Counted from the stretch's first letter, positions 42,899-52,205 are shown. The stretch: DNA of 64,000 nucleotides from Kineococcus aurantiacus (GCF_013409345.1 NZ_JACCBB010000001.1:186001-250000), one strand, 5' to 3'. Notes: generated from the sequence alone by a model not told the origin. Numbers and translations are program-made.

Positions 42899-43291
42899 GT
42901 GCACGACCAGAAGCACTCCCACGAGCGCGACCACAAGCACACCCACGAGCGCGACCACCACCCGGACGAGACGTACCGGATCACCGCCGCGCCGACCTCC
43001 CACACCGACGACATCAGCGTGCGGTACCGCAAGTACGTCATCTCGATGGTGATCCGCACCCTGTGCGTCGTCTGCTTCGCCTTCATCGACCACTGGACGC
43101 GGTGGCTGTTCGTCGCCGGGGCCGTCTTCCTGCCCTACGTCGCCGTCGTGCTCGCCAACGCGGGGCGGGAGTCGCGCGTCGGGCGGCCGGAGTCCTTCGA
43201 CGTCACGCCCCCGCAGCCGCAGCCCCCGCAGCAGCTGCCCGCCCTGGAGGCCAGGATCACCGGCATCCACTCCCCCCGCGACGACCGCTGA
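42899..43291 (+). CDS. DUF3099 family membrane protein
   Basis: The product is 130 residues. A His/Asp/Glu-rich N-terminus (HSHERDHKHTHERDHHP) could bind metal. The DUF3099 core follows (YRITAAPTSHTDDISVRYRKYV), with two membrane helices (about 48-66 and 72-92). A Pro/Gln-rich cytoplasmic tail ends the protein. GTG at 42899 is chosen from the leaderless hexamer; an in-frame GTG at 42869 would add ten residues. Function unknown. It sits in the actinobacterial fabG-DUF3099-SURF1 neighbourhood. Confidence 0.85.
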   Translation: MHDQKHSHERDHKHTHERDHHPDETYRITAAPTSHTDDISVRYRKYVISMVIRTLCVVCFAFIDHWTRWLFVAGAVFLPYVAVVLANAGRESRVGRPESFDVTPPQPQPPQQLPALEARITGIHSPRDDR

Positions 43292-43374
43292 CGCCGCGTC
43301 GCTGCGGCGTGCACCTGCGCGACACCCGCCGTTCACGGCTTGGACAGCCGTCGGTCCGGTGTCATGCTGAGGCC

Positions 43375-43650
43375 GTGGAACCTCGCGTGGAGTCCCGGGG
43401 AACGTCCGCTCGTCCGCTTCTCACGGCGGACGCCTCCGCCCACGAACCACCCTCCGACCTCGTCTGCAGCGCCCGCGGGTGCACCCACCCGGCCGACTTC
43501 GGGCTGCTGTGGAACAACCCCAGCCTGCACACCCCCGAGCGGCGCAAGACGTGGCTGGCGTGCGCCGAGCACCGCGAGCACCTCTCGCAGTTCCTGGGGG
43601 CCAGGGGTTTCCTGCGCGAGGTCGTCGAGGTGGCACAGTTGCGCCCGTGA
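43375..43650 (+). CDS. Conserved small cysteine-rich protein, probable zinc binding
   Basis: The product is 91 residues. The conserved block LVCSARGCTHPADFGLLWNN, then PERRKTWLACAEHREHLSQF, has three cysteines and two to three histidines arranged like a small zinc finger. Similar proteins sit before SURF1 in many actinobacteria; some databases call them acetone carboxylase, which the sequence does not support. GTG at 43375 follows CATGCT by six bases. A GTG four codons later is possible. The stop overlaps the SURF1 start by four bases (GTGA). Function unknown. Confidence 0.75.
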   Translation: MEPRVESRGTSARPLLTADASAHEPPSDLVCSARGCTHPADFGLLWNNPSLHTPERRKTWLACAEHREHLSQFLGARGFLREVVEVAQLRP

Positions 43651-44573
43651 ACGTCCTCCGGCTGCTGCGCGAGCCGAGGTGGCTGCGCGGGCTGGCCGTG
43701 GCGGTGCTCATCGCCCTGGTGTGCTGCGTCCTGGGCCGCTGGCAGTGGCACCGCCGCGCCGAGCGGCTCGCCGCCAACGCCCCCCTGGTCCAGAACTACG
43801 ACGACGCCCCCGTCGACGTCGGCTCCGTGCTGCCGGCCGGGCGGCAGGTGCCCGCGGAGCGGGTGTGGACGCCCGTGCGGGTCACGGGCCGCTACGCCCC
43901 CGAGGCCACCGTCCTCGTCCGCAACCGCCCGCGCGGGGACGAGTTCGGCTACGAGGTCCTCGTGCCGTTCGTGCTGGCCGACGGCACGGCCCTGGTCGTC
44001 GACCGCGGCTGGCTGCCCGCCGGTGACGACTCCAGCGCGCCCGACGCCGTCCCGGCCCCCCCGGCGGGGCAGGTGAGCGTCACGGCGCGGCTGCGGCAGT
44101 GGGAGGACGACAAGCGCGGGCGGGTGCCGACGGGGCAGGTGGCCTCCATCGCCGCCGACGCCGTCGCCCGGGCCGTCGCCGAGGGGTCCCCGGCCACCGG
44201 CGCGCCGGTGCTGCTGGGCGGCTACGCGGTACTGGCCGCCGAGGACCCCTCCCCCGTCGACGTCCCCGCCCCGGCCGCGCGGCCCGCGGTGGACGAGGGC
44301 CCGCACCTGGCCTACACCGTCCAGTGGTTCGGCTTCGCCTTGACGGCCCTGGTCGTGTGGGGCGTGGCCGGGCGCCGCGAGCTGGCGGCGCGCGCCGAGG
44401 CCGCGGTCGGCACGGGCGGCACCACCGTCGGCACCGGCCCGGGGGACGCGGTGGGCGGCGAGCCGGCGCCGGGCGCGCGGGCCCCGCGGGGGCTCCCGGC
44501 GCGCCGGCGGCGCCGGGAGGGGGTCGACGAGGCCGCCGAGGACGCCGAGCTGGACGCCGCGCACGGTCGCTGA
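43647..44573 (+). CDS. SURF1 family cytochrome c oxidase assembly protein
   Basis: The product is 308 residues. An N-terminal membrane helix (about 14-32, LAVAVLIALVCCVLGRWQWH) with the family motif LGRWQ is followed by an extracytoplasmic domain containing VRVTGRYAPEATVLVRNR, GYEVLVPFVLADGTALVVDRG and the pre-helix HLAYTVQWFGF. A second helix follows (about 228-248). SURF1 proteins help assemble the heme a3 site of cytochrome c oxidase; ctaB in this window makes heme O. A Gly/Ala/Arg-rich cytoplasmic tail of about 60 residues is longer than usual. Confidence 0.9.
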   Translation: MNVLRLLREPRWLRGLAVAVLIALVCCVLGRWQWHRRAERLAANAPLVQNYDDAPVDVGSVLPAGRQVPAERVWTPVRVTGRYAPEATVLVRNRPRGDEFGYEVLVPFVLADGTALVVDRGWLPAGDDSSAPDAVPAPPAGQVSVTARLRQWEDDKRGRVPTGQVASIAADAVARAVAEGSPATGAPVLLGGYAVLAAEDPSPVDVPAPAARPAVDEGPHLAYTVQWFGFALTALVVWGVAGRRELAARAEAAVGTGGTTVGTGPGDAVGGEPAPGARAPRGLPARRRRREGVDEAAEDAELDAAHGR

Positions 44574-44683
44574 CCGGCGCTCCGGGCCCGCTCCGGGCCT
44601 GCTCCGGCCCGCCAGGATCGCCCGTTCGGGGGTATCTGATCATGCTGTGTGTCTCATCGGCCACTCTGCGCAACAATGGGCCC

Positions 44684-45436
44684 ATGGACTTGGGCCTCAG
44701 CGACCGCGTGTACATCGTCTCCGGTGCGTCCACCGGTCTGGGCCTGGAGTGCGCCAGGCTCCTGGCCGACGAGCGGTCCCTGCTCGTCCTGCACGCCTCC
44801 GACGAGGAGGAGCTGGCCGCCGTCGCCCCCGGCATCGGCGACCCGTCGCGCATCCTGCTGGTCCCCGGCGACATCTCCGACCCCGGCACCGAGACCCGGC
44901 TCGTCGCGGCCGCCAACGCCCGCTTCGGACGGCTGGACGGGGCCGTCATCTCCTGCGGCACCGCCCCGACCTCCACGGTCCTGGAGGCCGCGGACGGCAC
45001 CTGGCGCGAGGCGTTCGAGTCCAGCCTGCTGGGGCCGCTGCGGCTGGCCCGCTCGGTCGGCAAGGCCGCCACCGGCGAGGGCGCCTCGATGGTGATGCTG
45101 CTGTCCAGCACCGTGCGCACGCCGGTCATGGACGCCGGGGTGGCCAACGGCCTGCGCCCGGGGCTGGCGATGGCGGCCAAGGCCCTGGCCGACGAGCTGG
45201 GCCCGCGGGGCGTGCGCATCAACAACCTGCTCGCCGGGCACGTCGACTCCAGCTCGCCGCTGGAGTTCGAGGACTCCGACGACCTGGCCCCCGAGCTGCT
45301 CGAGGGCATCCCGCTGCGCCGCGCGGGCCTGCCCGACGAGTTCGCCCGGGCGGCGGTGTTCCTGCTGTCCCCCGCCGCCAGCTACATCACCGGCGCCTCG
45401 CTCACGGTGGACGGGGGCACCGACCGCTCGCTGTGA
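44684..45436 (+). CDS. SDR-family protein without the catalytic tyrosine
   Basis: The product is 250 residues of the short-chain dehydrogenase fold: YIVSGASTGLG (10-20) binds cofactor, and Ser141/142 and Lys166 are kept. However, the YxxxK position reads AxxxK (Ala162), so the usual catalytic tyrosine is absent. The segment NGLRPGLAMAAKALADELGPRG resembles a known actinobacterial subgroup (SCO1803-like), suggesting the change is inherited and not a sequencing error. It may bind cofactor or act as a regulator or structural protein. The ATG at 44684 is chosen by homology to MDLGLSDRV. No promoter was clear. Confidence 0.82.
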   Translation: MDLGLSDRVYIVSGASTGLGLECARLLADERSLLVLHASDEEELAAVAPGIGDPSRILLVPGDISDPGTETRLVAAANARFGRLDGAVISCGTAPTSTVLEAADGTWREAFESSLLGPLRLARSVGKAATGEGASMVMLLSSTVRTPVMDAGVANGLRPGLAMAAKALADELGPRGVRINNLLAGHVDSSSPLEFEDSDDLAPELLEGIPLRRAGLPDEFARAAVFLLSPAASYITGASLTVDGGTDRSL

Positions 45437-45466
45437 GCGGGCGGCCGGTCCCCCGGTGCCGGGCCC

Positions 45467-45685
45467 TCAGGCCTGGCGGGAACGCCCTCGCGTGGCGCCG
45501 CCGCGGCTGCGCAGCGTCACGTCGTTCTCGCTGAGCAGGCGGTGCACGAACCCGTAGGACCGTCCCGTCTCCTCGGCCAGGGCGCGGATGCTCTTGCCCT
45601 CGGCGTACCCCTTGGACAGCTCGTCGGCGAGCTGCTCCCGCTCGGACCCGCTCAACCGGGTCCCGCGCTTGATCGTGTCGGTCAC
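45467..45685 (-). CDS. Small helix-turn-helix DNA-binding protein
   Basis: The product is 72 residues. The helix-turn-helix is GKSIRALAEETGRSYGFVHRLL (split here as GKSIRALAEETG and SYGFVHRLLSEN), with a basic C-terminus (RSRGGATRGRSRQ). This is a widespread actinobacterial small regulator family without a settled role. GTG at 45685 is chosen because GGAGGAGGT stands just upstream; an in-frame GTG at 45700 lies inside that ribosome site. It is transcribed toward the SDR gene. Confidence 0.8.
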   Translation of the reverse strand: MTDTIKRGTRLSGSEREQLADELSKGYAEGKSIRALAEETGRSYGFVHRLLSENDVTLRSRGGATRGRSRQA

Positions 45686-45812
45686 CCCGACCTCCTCCAC
45701 CGTCGCCGCAGACTCAGACCCTCACCATGGTCACCACTCCGGGGCGTCCTGGCTACTCGAACGCCCCGGCGGCTGCGCCGTCGGTGATCTCCGGTGGGTC
45801 GGTGCGGGCGCC

Positions 45813-47411
45813 TCAGGCGAGGGAGACCAGCTCGGCGTACCCCTGGTTCCACAGGTCCTCGACGCCGTCGGGCAGCAGCACGACGCGCTCGGGGCCGAGG
45901 GCCTCCACGGCCCCCTCGTCGTGGGTGACGAGGACGACGGCCCCCTCGTAGTGCTTCAGGGCGTCGAGGATCTCCGCGCGGGAGGCGGGGTCGAGGTTGT
46001 TCGTGGGCTCGTCCAGCAGCAGCACGTTGGCGCTGGAGACGACGAGCGTGGCCAGCGCCAGCCGCGTCTTCTCCCCGCCCGAGAGCACCCCGGCCGGCTT
46101 GTCCACGTCGTCGCCGGAGAACAGGAACGAGCCCAGCACGGTCCGCACCCGGGTGTCGTCGAGGTCCGGGGACGCCGAGCGCATGTTCTCCAGGACCGTG
46201 CGGTCGTGGTCGAGGGTCTCGTGCTCCTGGGCGTAGTAGCCCACCTTCAGCCCGTGCCCGGCGACGATCTGCCCGGTGTCGGGGTCCTCGACCCCGCCGA
46301 GCATGCGCAGCAACGTCGTCTTGCCCGCGCCGTTGAGCCCCAGGATGACGACGCGGCTGCCCCGGTCGATGGCCAAGTCGACCGAGGTGAAGATCTCCAG
46401 GGAGCCGTAGGACTTGCTCAGCCCCTCGGCCATCAGCGGGGTCTTGCCGCACGGCGCCGGCTTGGGGAAGCGCAGCTTGGCGACCTTGTCCTGGACCCGG
46501 ACCTCCTCCAGGTCGCCCAGCAGCCGCTCGGCGCGCTTGGCCATGTTCTGCGCGGCCACGGCCTTGGTGGCCTTGGCGCCCATCTTCGCCGCCTGCGCCA
46601 GCAGCGTGCCGGCCTTCTTCTCGGCGTTGGTGCGCTCGCGCACGCGGCGCTTCTCGTCGGTCTCGCGCTGCTTGAGGTAGTTCTTCCACCCGACGTTGTA
46701 GACGTCGATCGTGGCGCGGTTGGCGTCGAGGTGGAAGACGCGGTTGACGACGACCTCGAGCAGCTCGACGTCGTGGCTGATGACGATGAGCCCGCCGGCG
46801 TAGTTGCGCAGGTGCTCGCGCAGCCACGTGATCGAGTCCGCGTCGAGGTGGTTGGTCGGCTCGTCCAGCAGCAGCGTCTCGCTGGCCGAGAACAGGATGC
46901 GGGCCAGCTCCACGCGCCGGCGCTGACCGCCCGACAGCGTCTTGAGCTGCTGGTCCAGGATGCGGTCGGGCAGGTTGAGGTTGGAGCAGATGCGGGCCGC
47001 CTCGCTCTCGGCGGTGTACCCGCCGAGGGCGACGAAGCGCGCGTCGAGCTTGGTGTAGCGGTCCATGGCCCGGTCGCGGACCTTCGGGTCGTCGCTGGCC
47101 ATGTCGACCTCGGCCTTGCGCAGCCGGGTGATGACGTCGTCCAGGCCGCGGGCGGCCAGGATGCGGTCCCGCGCGAGCATCTCGGGGTCCCCGGCGCGGG
47201 GGTCCTGCGGCAGGTAGCCGATCTCCCCCGAGCGCGTCACCGTGCCCGCGGCGGGCTGCCCCTCACCGGCGAGGACCTTCGTGAGCGTCGTCTTGCCGGC
47301 GCCGTTGCGGCCCACGAGACCGATGCGGTCCCCGGCGGCGACCCGGAAGTTCACCCCCTCCATCAGCAGGCGCGCTCCTGCTCGCAGTTCGATGTCGGTG
47401 GCGACGATCAC
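45813..47411 (-). CDS. ABC-F family ATPase (ribosome-associated type)
   Basis: The product is 532 residues with two ATPase domains and no membrane segment. The first Walker A is GRNGAGKTT (about 34-42) and the second GLNGAGKTT (about 338-346). Signatures are LSGGQRRRVE and LSGGEKTRLA, and Walker B runs contain LLLDEPTNHLD and LLLDEPTNNLD. A charged linker (about 245-320, rich in Lys, Arg and Glu) is the P-site tRNA interaction motif region. ABC-F proteins act on the ribosome; some protect against antibiotics, others are housekeeping (Uup/EttA-like). The Suf operon terminator hairpin stands upstream. Confidence 0.9.
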   Translation of the reverse strand: MIVATDIELRAGARLLMEGVNFRVAAGDRIGLVGRNGAGKTTLTKVLAGEGQPAAGTVTRSGEIGYLPQDPRAGDPEMLARDRILAARGLDDVITRLRKAEVDMASDDPKVRDRAMDRYTKLDARFVALGGYTAESEAARICSNLNLPDRILDQQLKTLSGGQRRRVELARILFSASETLLLDEPTNHLDADSITWLREHLRNYAGGLIVISHDVELLEVVVNRVFHLDANRATIDVYNVGWKNYLKQRETDEKRRVRERTNAEKKAGTLLAQAAKMGAKATKAVAAQNMAKRAERLLGDLEEVRVQDKVAKLRFPKPAPCGKTPLMAEGLSKSYGSLEIFTSVDLAIDRGSRVVILGLNGAGKTTLLRMLGGVEDPDTGQIVAGHGLKVGYYAQEHETLDHDRTVLENMRSASPDLDDTRVRTVLGSFLFSGDDVDKPAGVLSGGEKTRLALATLVVSSANVLLLDEPTNNLDPASRAEILDALKHYEGAVVLVTHDEGAVEALGPERVVLLPDGVEDLWNQGYAELVSLA

Positions 47412-47472
47412 GGGGCAGCTCTCACTTCAGGCACGGGACGGGGTTCGCGCCCAGTCTAGGGCGCACGGCAGC

Positions 47473-47502
47473 GGACCCCCCGGAACGAGTTCCGGGGGGT
47501 CC
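47473..47502 (-). terminator. Strong hairpin after the suf operon
   Basis: GGACCCCCCGGAA pairs perfectly with TTCCGGGGGGTCC across the loop CGAG. It lies 14 bases after the sufT stop (reverse strand) and upstream of the ABC-F gene, so it should end suf transcription. A T-run is lacking. Confidence 0.65.
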
Positions 47503-47515
47503 GAGGTGGTGCTGG

Positions 47516-47857
47516 TCAGACGTTGAAGCCGAGCGCGCGCAACTGCTCGCGCCCGTCGTCGGTGATCTTCTCCGGGCCCCACGGCGGCATCCACACCCAG
47601 TTGATGCGGTGGTCGGCCACGACGTCGCTCAGGGCCTGGGCGGCCTGGTCCTCGATGACGTCGGTCAGCGGGCAGGCCGCGCTGGTCAGCGTCATGTCGA
47701 TGGTGGCGACGTTGTCGTCGGAGACGCTGAGGCCGTAGATCAGGCCCAGGTCGACGACGTTGATCCCCAGCTCGGGGTCCATGACGTCCTTGAGGGCCTC
47801 CTCGACGTCGGCCAGCGCCGCCGGGGTCGGACCGCTCGCCGCGGTGGTCTCGCTCAC
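47516..47857 (-). CDS. sufT: Iron-sulfur cluster assembly protein SufT (MIP18/PaaD-like)
   Basis: The product is 113 residues with the DUF59/MIP18 fold: DVMDPELGINVVDLGLIY, then the conserved cysteine in LTSAACPLTDVIE and the end VWMPPWGPEKITDDGREQLRALGF. It is an accessory factor for Fe-S cluster maturation, last gene of the suf operon. It begins 34 bases after sufC, the place where sufS and sufU usually lie in related operons, and those two genes are absent here. Confidence 0.92.
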   Translation of the reverse strand: MSETTAASGPTPAALADVEEALKDVMDPELGINVVDLGLIYGLSVSDDNVATIDMTLTSAACPLTDVIEDQAAQALSDVVADHRINWVWMPPWGPEKITDDGREQLRALGFNV

Positions 47858-47891
47858 GGTCGTTCCTCCGTTCCTCGGGTGGTTCGTGGGG

Positions 47892-48650
47892 TCAGGCGGG
47901 GCTGAGGAACCGGTCGTAACCGGTCTCCTCGAGGGAATCGGCCAGCTCGGGGCCGCCCTGCTCGGCGATTTTGCCGTTCACGAACACGTGCACGAACTGC
48001 GGCTTGATGTAGCGCAGGATCCGCGTGTAGTGCGTGATGAGCAGCACGCCGGGGCCGGCCTGCGCCAGGGACCGGTTCACGCCCTCGGAGACGATCTTGA
48101 GGGCGTCGACGTCGAGGCCGGAGTCGGTCTCGTCGAGGACGGCGAACTTCGGCTTGAGCAGTTCCATCTGCAGGATCTCGTGGCGCTTCTTCTCCCCGCC
48201 GGAGAAGTGCTCGTTGACGTTGCGCTCGGCGAAGGAGGCGTCCATCTTCAGGTCGTCCATCGCCTGCTTGACGTCCTTGACCCACGTGCGCAGCTTCGGC
48301 GCCTCGCCGTCGATGGCGGTCTTGGCGGTCCGCAGGAAGTTCGACACCGTGACGCCGGGGACCTCGACGGGGTACTGCATGGCCAGGAAGAGCCCGGCGC
48401 GGGCGCGCTCGTCGACGCTCATCGCCAGGACGTCCTCACCGTCGAGGGTGACGGTGCCGCCGGTGACGGTGTACTTGGGGTGCCCGGCGATCGAGTACGC
48501 CAGGGTCGACTTGCCGGAGCCGTTGGGCCCCATGACGGCGTGGACCTCGCCGGAGGCGATGGTGAGGTCGACCCCGCGCAGGATCTCCTTGACGGAACCG
48601 TCCGCCTCGTCGACCGTCACGTGCAGGTCGCGGATCTCCAGGGTGGACAT
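47892..48650 (-). CDS. sufC: Fe-S cluster assembly ATPase SufC
   Basis: The product is 252 residues, a soluble ABC-type ATPase of the SufBCD scaffold. Walker A is GPNGSGKST (39-47), the signature FSGGEKKRHEI, Walker B FAVLDETDSGLDVDAL and the H-loop LLITHYTRIL. The ATG is directly adjacent to the sufD stop. It powers cluster assembly on the SufB-SufD scaffold in the cytoplasm. Confidence 0.96.
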   Translation of the reverse strand: MSTLEIRDLHVTVDEADGSVKEILRGVDLTIASGEVHAVMGPNGSGKSTLAYSIAGHPKYTVTGGTVTLDGEDVLAMSVDERARAGLFLAMQYPVEVPGVTVSNFLRTAKTAIDGEAPKLRTWVKDVKQAMDDLKMDASFAERNVNEHFSGGEKKRHEILQMELLKPKFAVLDETDSGLDVDALKIVSEGVNRSLAQAGPGVLLITHYTRILRYIKPQFVHVFVNGKIAEQGGPELADSLEETGYDRFLSPA

Positions 48651-49889
48651 TCAGTTCTCCTCGGCGTTCTGCGGGGCGGGCTCGGTGTCGGCGGACAGCC
48701 GGGCCTCGATCGTGGTCATGAGTCGCGACGAGATCTCCTCGATCCCGATCCTGTCGACGATGGAGGCGAAGAACCCGCGCACGACCAGGCGGCGGGCCTC
48801 CTCCTCGCTGATGCCGCGCGACTGCAGGTAGAACAGCTGCTCGTCGTCGAAGCGGCCCGTGGCGCTGGCGTGACCGGCGCCGACGATCTCGCCGGTCTCG
48901 ATCTCCAGGTTCGGCACCGAGTCGGCGCGGGCGCCGTCGGTCAGGACGAGGTTGCGGTTCAGCTCGTACGTCTCGGTGCCCTCGGCGCTGGCGCGGATGA
49001 GGACGTCGCCGATCCAGACGGCGTGCGCGGACTCCCCCTGCAGGGCGCCCTTGTACTCGACGTAGCTCTTGCAGTTCACGGCCGTGTGGTCGACGAACTG
49101 GCGGTGCTCGGAGTGCTGGCCGGACCCGGCGAAGTACACGCCGAGCGCGGTGGCGTCCCCGCCGGGGGCGGCGTAGGAGATGTTCGCCGAGACGCGCACG
49201 GCCTTGCCGCCGAGGGTGACGACGATGTGCCGCACCCGCGCGTCGCGGCCGACCCGCACGTCGTGCTGACCCACGTGCAGCGCGTCGGCGTCCCACTCCT
49301 GCAGGCTCACCACGGTCAGGTCGGAGCCGTCGCCGGCGCGGACCTCGACGTTGCCGCGGTGGGCGCCGCTGCCGAGGTGGGACAGCACGACCAGGGCCTT
49401 GGCGTGGTGGCCGGTCTCGACGACCAGGTGCCCGGAGGTGGTGGCGCCGGCCTCGCCGCGCACGGTCACCAGGACCGGTGCGGTCAGCTCGACCTCGGCC
49501 GGGACGAGCACGCGGTGCGCGACGTCGGTGGACGCCCAGCCGGCCGCGGCGGCGCGGTCGCCGGGGACGAACGCCGTGCCGGCGCCGACCTCGGTGAGCG
49601 TGCCGGAGGTGTGCTGCACGCCCTCGGGGGCGCTGACCTCGACCGCCGCCGAGCGCGCCGGGCCCTCGGTCCCGAACACGGGCGCGAGCTCGCGCAGCGG
49701 GGAGAACTTCCACTCCTCCTCCCGGCCCGTGGGCAGGGGGAAGTCGGCCACGTCGAAGCTCGTCGCGCGGGCGGCGCGGGAGGCCTCGGGGACCACCGGG
49801 CCGCCATGGGTGTGGGCCCCGGAGGTGTCCGCGGTGCCCGAGCGGGTGCCGGGCGCGGAGGTGGCGGGCTCTTCGTTCACGAGGGTCAT
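48651..49889 (-). CDS. sufD: Fe-S cluster assembly protein SufD
   Basis: The product is 412 residues: an N-terminal helical part (about 1-130) and a right-handed parallel beta-helix core. Typical parts are TSFDVADFPLPTGREEEWKFSPL, VDHTAVNCKSYVEYKGAL and the C-terminal ATGRFDDEQLFYLQSRGISE with the conserved helix EEARRLVVRGFFASI. It forms the SufB-SufC-SufD scaffold. Its ATG overlaps the sufB stop by one base (TGATG). An Ala/Thr/Ser/Gly-rich N-terminal leader of about 35 residues is not conserved. Confidence 0.94.
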   Translation of the reverse strand: MTLVNEEPATSAPGTRSGTADTSGAHTHGGPVVPEASRAARATSFDVADFPLPTGREEEWKFSPLRELAPVFGTEGPARSAAVEVSAPEGVQHTSGTLTEVGAGTAFVPGDRAAAAGWASTDVAHRVLVPAEVELTAPVLVTVRGEAGATTSGHLVVETGHHAKALVVLSHLGSGAHRGNVEVRAGDGSDLTVVSLQEWDADALHVGQHDVRVGRDARVRHIVVTLGGKAVRVSANISYAAPGGDATALGVYFAGSGQHSEHRQFVDHTAVNCKSYVEYKGALQGESAHAVWIGDVLIRASAEGTETYELNRNLVLTDGARADSVPNLEIETGEIVGAGHASATGRFDDEQLFYLQSRGISEEEARRLVVRGFFASIVDRIGIEEISSRLMTTIEARLSADTEPAPQNAEEN

Positions 49890-51325
49890 CAGCCGACGGC
49901 CCCTTCCATCTGCAGCTCGATCAGGCGGTTCAGTTCCAGCGCGTACTCCATGGGCAGCTCGCGGGCGACGGGCTCGATGAACCCGCGCACGATCATCGCC
50001 ATGGCCTCGTCCTCGGCCAGGCCGCGGCTCATGAGGTAGAAGAGCTGGTCGTCGGACACCTTCGAGACGGTGGCCTCGTGCCCCATGACGACGTCGTCCT
50101 CGCGGATGTCGTTGTAGGGGTAGGTGTCCGAGCGGGAGATGGTGTCGACCAGGAGCGCGTCGCAGCGCACCGTGGAGGCCGAGTGGTGCGCGCCCTCCAG
50201 GACCTGGATGAGGCCGCGGTAGGACGTGCGACCCCCGCCGCGGGCGATCGACTTGGACACGATGGAGCTGGCGGTGTGCGGGGCGGCGTGGACCATCTTG
50301 GCGCCGGCGTCCTGGTGCTGGCCCTCGCCGGCCATGGCGATGGACAGCGTCTCGCCCTTGGCGTGCTCACCCATGAGGTAGACGGCCGGGTACTTCATCG
50401 TGACCTTGGACCCGATGTTGCCGTCGATCCACTCCATGGTCGCGCCCTCGGCGGCCGTGGCGCGCTTGGTGACCAGGTTGTAGACGTTGTTCGACCAGTT
50501 CTGGATGGTCGTGTACCGCACGCGGGCGTTCTTCTTCACGACGATCTCGACGACCGCGGAGTGCAGCGAGTCGGACTGGTAGATCGGCGCCGTGCAGCCC
50601 TCGACGTAGTGCACGTAGGAGCCCTCGTCGGCGATGATCAGGGTCCGCTCGAACTGGCCCATGTTCTCGGTGTTGATCCGGAAGTAGGCCTGCAGCGGGA
50701 TGTCGACGTGGACGCCCTTGGGCACGTAGATGAACGACCCGCCCGACCACACGGCGGTGTTCAGCGAGGCGAACTTGTTGTCCCCGACGGGGATGACCGT
50801 GCCGAAGTACTCCTTGAAGAGCTCCTCGTGCTCGCGCAGGCCGGTGTCGGTGTCGACGAAGATGACACCCTTCTCCTCCAGGTCCTCGCGGATCTGGTGG
50901 TAGACGACCTCGGACTCGTACTGGGCCGCGACACCGGCGATGAGCCGCTGCTTCTCGGCCTCGGGGATGCCCAGGCGGTCGTAGGTGTTCTTGATGTCCT
51001 CGGGCAGCTCGTCCCAGCTGGTCGCCTGCTTCTCCGTGGACCGCACGAAGTACTTGATGTTGTCGAAGTCGATGCCCGACAGGTCCGAGCCCCAGTCCGG
51101 CATGGGCTTGCGGCCGAACAGGCGCAGGGCCTTCAGCCGCAGCGCGAGCATCCACTCCGGCTCGCCCTTCTTGGCCGAGATGTCGCGCACGACGTCCTCG
51201 GACAGGCCGCGACGGGCCGACGCGCCGGCGGTGTCGGAGTCCGCCCACCCGTACTGGTACTTGCCGAGCCCCTCCAGTTCGGGCGGACCCGCGGTGGTGG
51301 TGTTCTCGGAGACGGTGTCGGTCAC
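49889..51325 (-). CDS. sufB: Fe-S cluster assembly protein SufB
   Basis: The product is 478 residues and the main scaffold on which the nascent Fe-S cluster forms. Segments [56 protein letters not shown] (conserved cysteine) and [23 protein letters not shown] match SufB closely. GTG at 51325 overlaps the sufR stop by four bases (GTGA), so the repressor and scaffold are coupled. No intein is present, unlike the mycobacterial sufB. Confidence 0.96.
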   Translation of the reverse strand: MTDTVSENTTTAGPPELEGLGKYQYGWADSDTAGASARRGLSEDVVRDISAKKGEPEWMLALRLKALRLFGRKPMPDWGSDLSGIDFDNIKYFVRSTEKQATSWDELPEDIKNTYDRLGIPEAEKQRLIAGVAAQYESEVVYHQIREDLEEKGVIFVDTDTGLREHEELFKEYFGTVIPVGDNKFASLNTAVWSGGSFIYVPKGVHVDIPLQAYFRINTENMGQFERTLIIADEGSYVHYVEGCTAPIYQSDSLHSAVVEIVVKKNARVRYTTIQNWSNNVYNLVTKRATAAEGATMEWIDGNIGSKVTMKYPAVYLMGEHAKGETLSIAMAGEGQHQDAGAKMVHAAPHTASSIVSKSIARGGGRTSYRGLIQVLEGAHHSASTVRCDALLVDTISRSDTYPYNDIREDDVVMGHEATVSKVSDDQLFYLMSRGLAEDEAMAMIVRGFIEPVARELPMEYALELNRLIELQMEGAVG

Positions 51326-52137
51326 AGTCGTCGTCCTTCCGTGGCGTGCTGGCTCTGGTGCTGGGTCTGGTGCTGGCTCTGGTGCGCCGGGTCGTGCGGT
51401 GGTCCGGGTTGGTGGAGCGTGTCGAGCGGGATGAACGTCGTGCAGACGTGGTCCCCGTGGGCGAGGGTCGCCAGGCGTTGCACCCGCGTGCCCAGGACGG
51501 TCTCGAAGGTGCGGCGCTCGGCCTCGCACAGCTGCGGGAACGCCTCGGCCACCTTCTGCACCGGGCAGTGCCCCTGGCACAACTGGGTTCCCTCGGCGGG
51601 TGTTCCCTGCGCGACGGGCCGGGAGCTGGCCGAGTACCCCTGGTCGGCCAGGGCCCGCACGAGGGCCTCGACCCGCTCGGGCAGCGGCCCGTCGAGGCCG
51701 GCCAGGGACTCCTCCAGGGCGGCGAAGCGCCGGCGGGCGAAGTCGGTGACGGCCTGCGGGCCGAGCGCGTCGGCCAGGTAGCGCAGGGCCCCCAGGGCCA
51801 GGTCGTCGTACCCCGAGGGCAGGTCGTCGTGCCCGGCGGAGCCGATGACGTACTCCTTGGCGGGCCGGCCCCGGCCGCGACGGGCCTCCGGGCGCGGTTC
51901 GCGCGCCTCCACGACGCCCTCGGCGACCATGGCCTCGAGGTGGCGCCGGACGGCGGCGCCGGTCAGGCCCAGCAGCTCGGCGATGCGGGCGGCGGTGACG
52001 GGACCCAGCTCGGCGACGGTCGTGCGCACGCGGGTCCGCGTGCGGGCCTCCTCGGTGCTCACCCCCGCCACGGCACCCGTCCCCGCGGGCGCGCGGCCCG
52101 CGGGTAAGGTCGTCCTCACCATTTCCACAACACCCAT
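51322..52137 (-). CDS. sufR: SufR-type iron-sulfur sensing transcriptional repressor
   Basis: The product is up to 271 residues. A winged helix-turn-helix near 40-95 ([27 protein letters not shown]) is followed by a C-terminal sensor with cysteines in [19 protein letters not shown] and a last one in GDHVC, the expected ligands for a [4Fe-4S] or [2Fe-2S] cluster. Holo-SufR represses the suf operon and responds to iron or oxidative stress. The start is not certain: ATG at 52137, GTG at 52128 (seven bases after TAACAT, leaderless pattern) or ATG at 52122. The Gln/His-rich C-terminal tail is unusual. Confidence 0.88.
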   Translation of the reverse strand: MGVVEMVRTTLPAGRAPAGTGAVAGVSTEEARTRTRVRTTVAELGPVTAARIAELLGLTGAAVRRHLEAMVAEGVVEAREPRPEARRGRGRPAKEYVIGSAGHDDLPSGYDDLALGALRYLADALGPQAVTDFARRRFAALEESLAGLDGPLPERVEALVRALADQGYSASSRPVAQGTPAEGTQLCQGHCPVQKVAEAFPQLCEAERRTFETVLGTRVQRLATLAHGDHVCTTFIPLDTLHQPGPPHDPAHQSQHQTQHQSQHATEGRRL

Positions 52138-52141
52138 GTTA
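52129..52141 (-). promoter_or_regulatory. Possible -10 element of the suf operon
   Basis: TAACAT on the reverse strand (52141 to 52136) is seven bases before GTG at 52128. If used, translation of SufR would begin at that GTG and not at the ATG at 52137, which overlaps the hexamer. Confidence 0.35.
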
Positions 52142-52205
52142 CCTAATTGCCGGACGCGGGCCACACCCGGCCCCGGCGCGGTCGGGCCGCTACTACCGCG
52201 GCTCG

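Noticed and set aside
43375-43650. Label of acetone carboxylase for the small cysteine-rich protein
   Set aside because: At 91 residues it has only a possible zinc site and nothing of a carboxylase.
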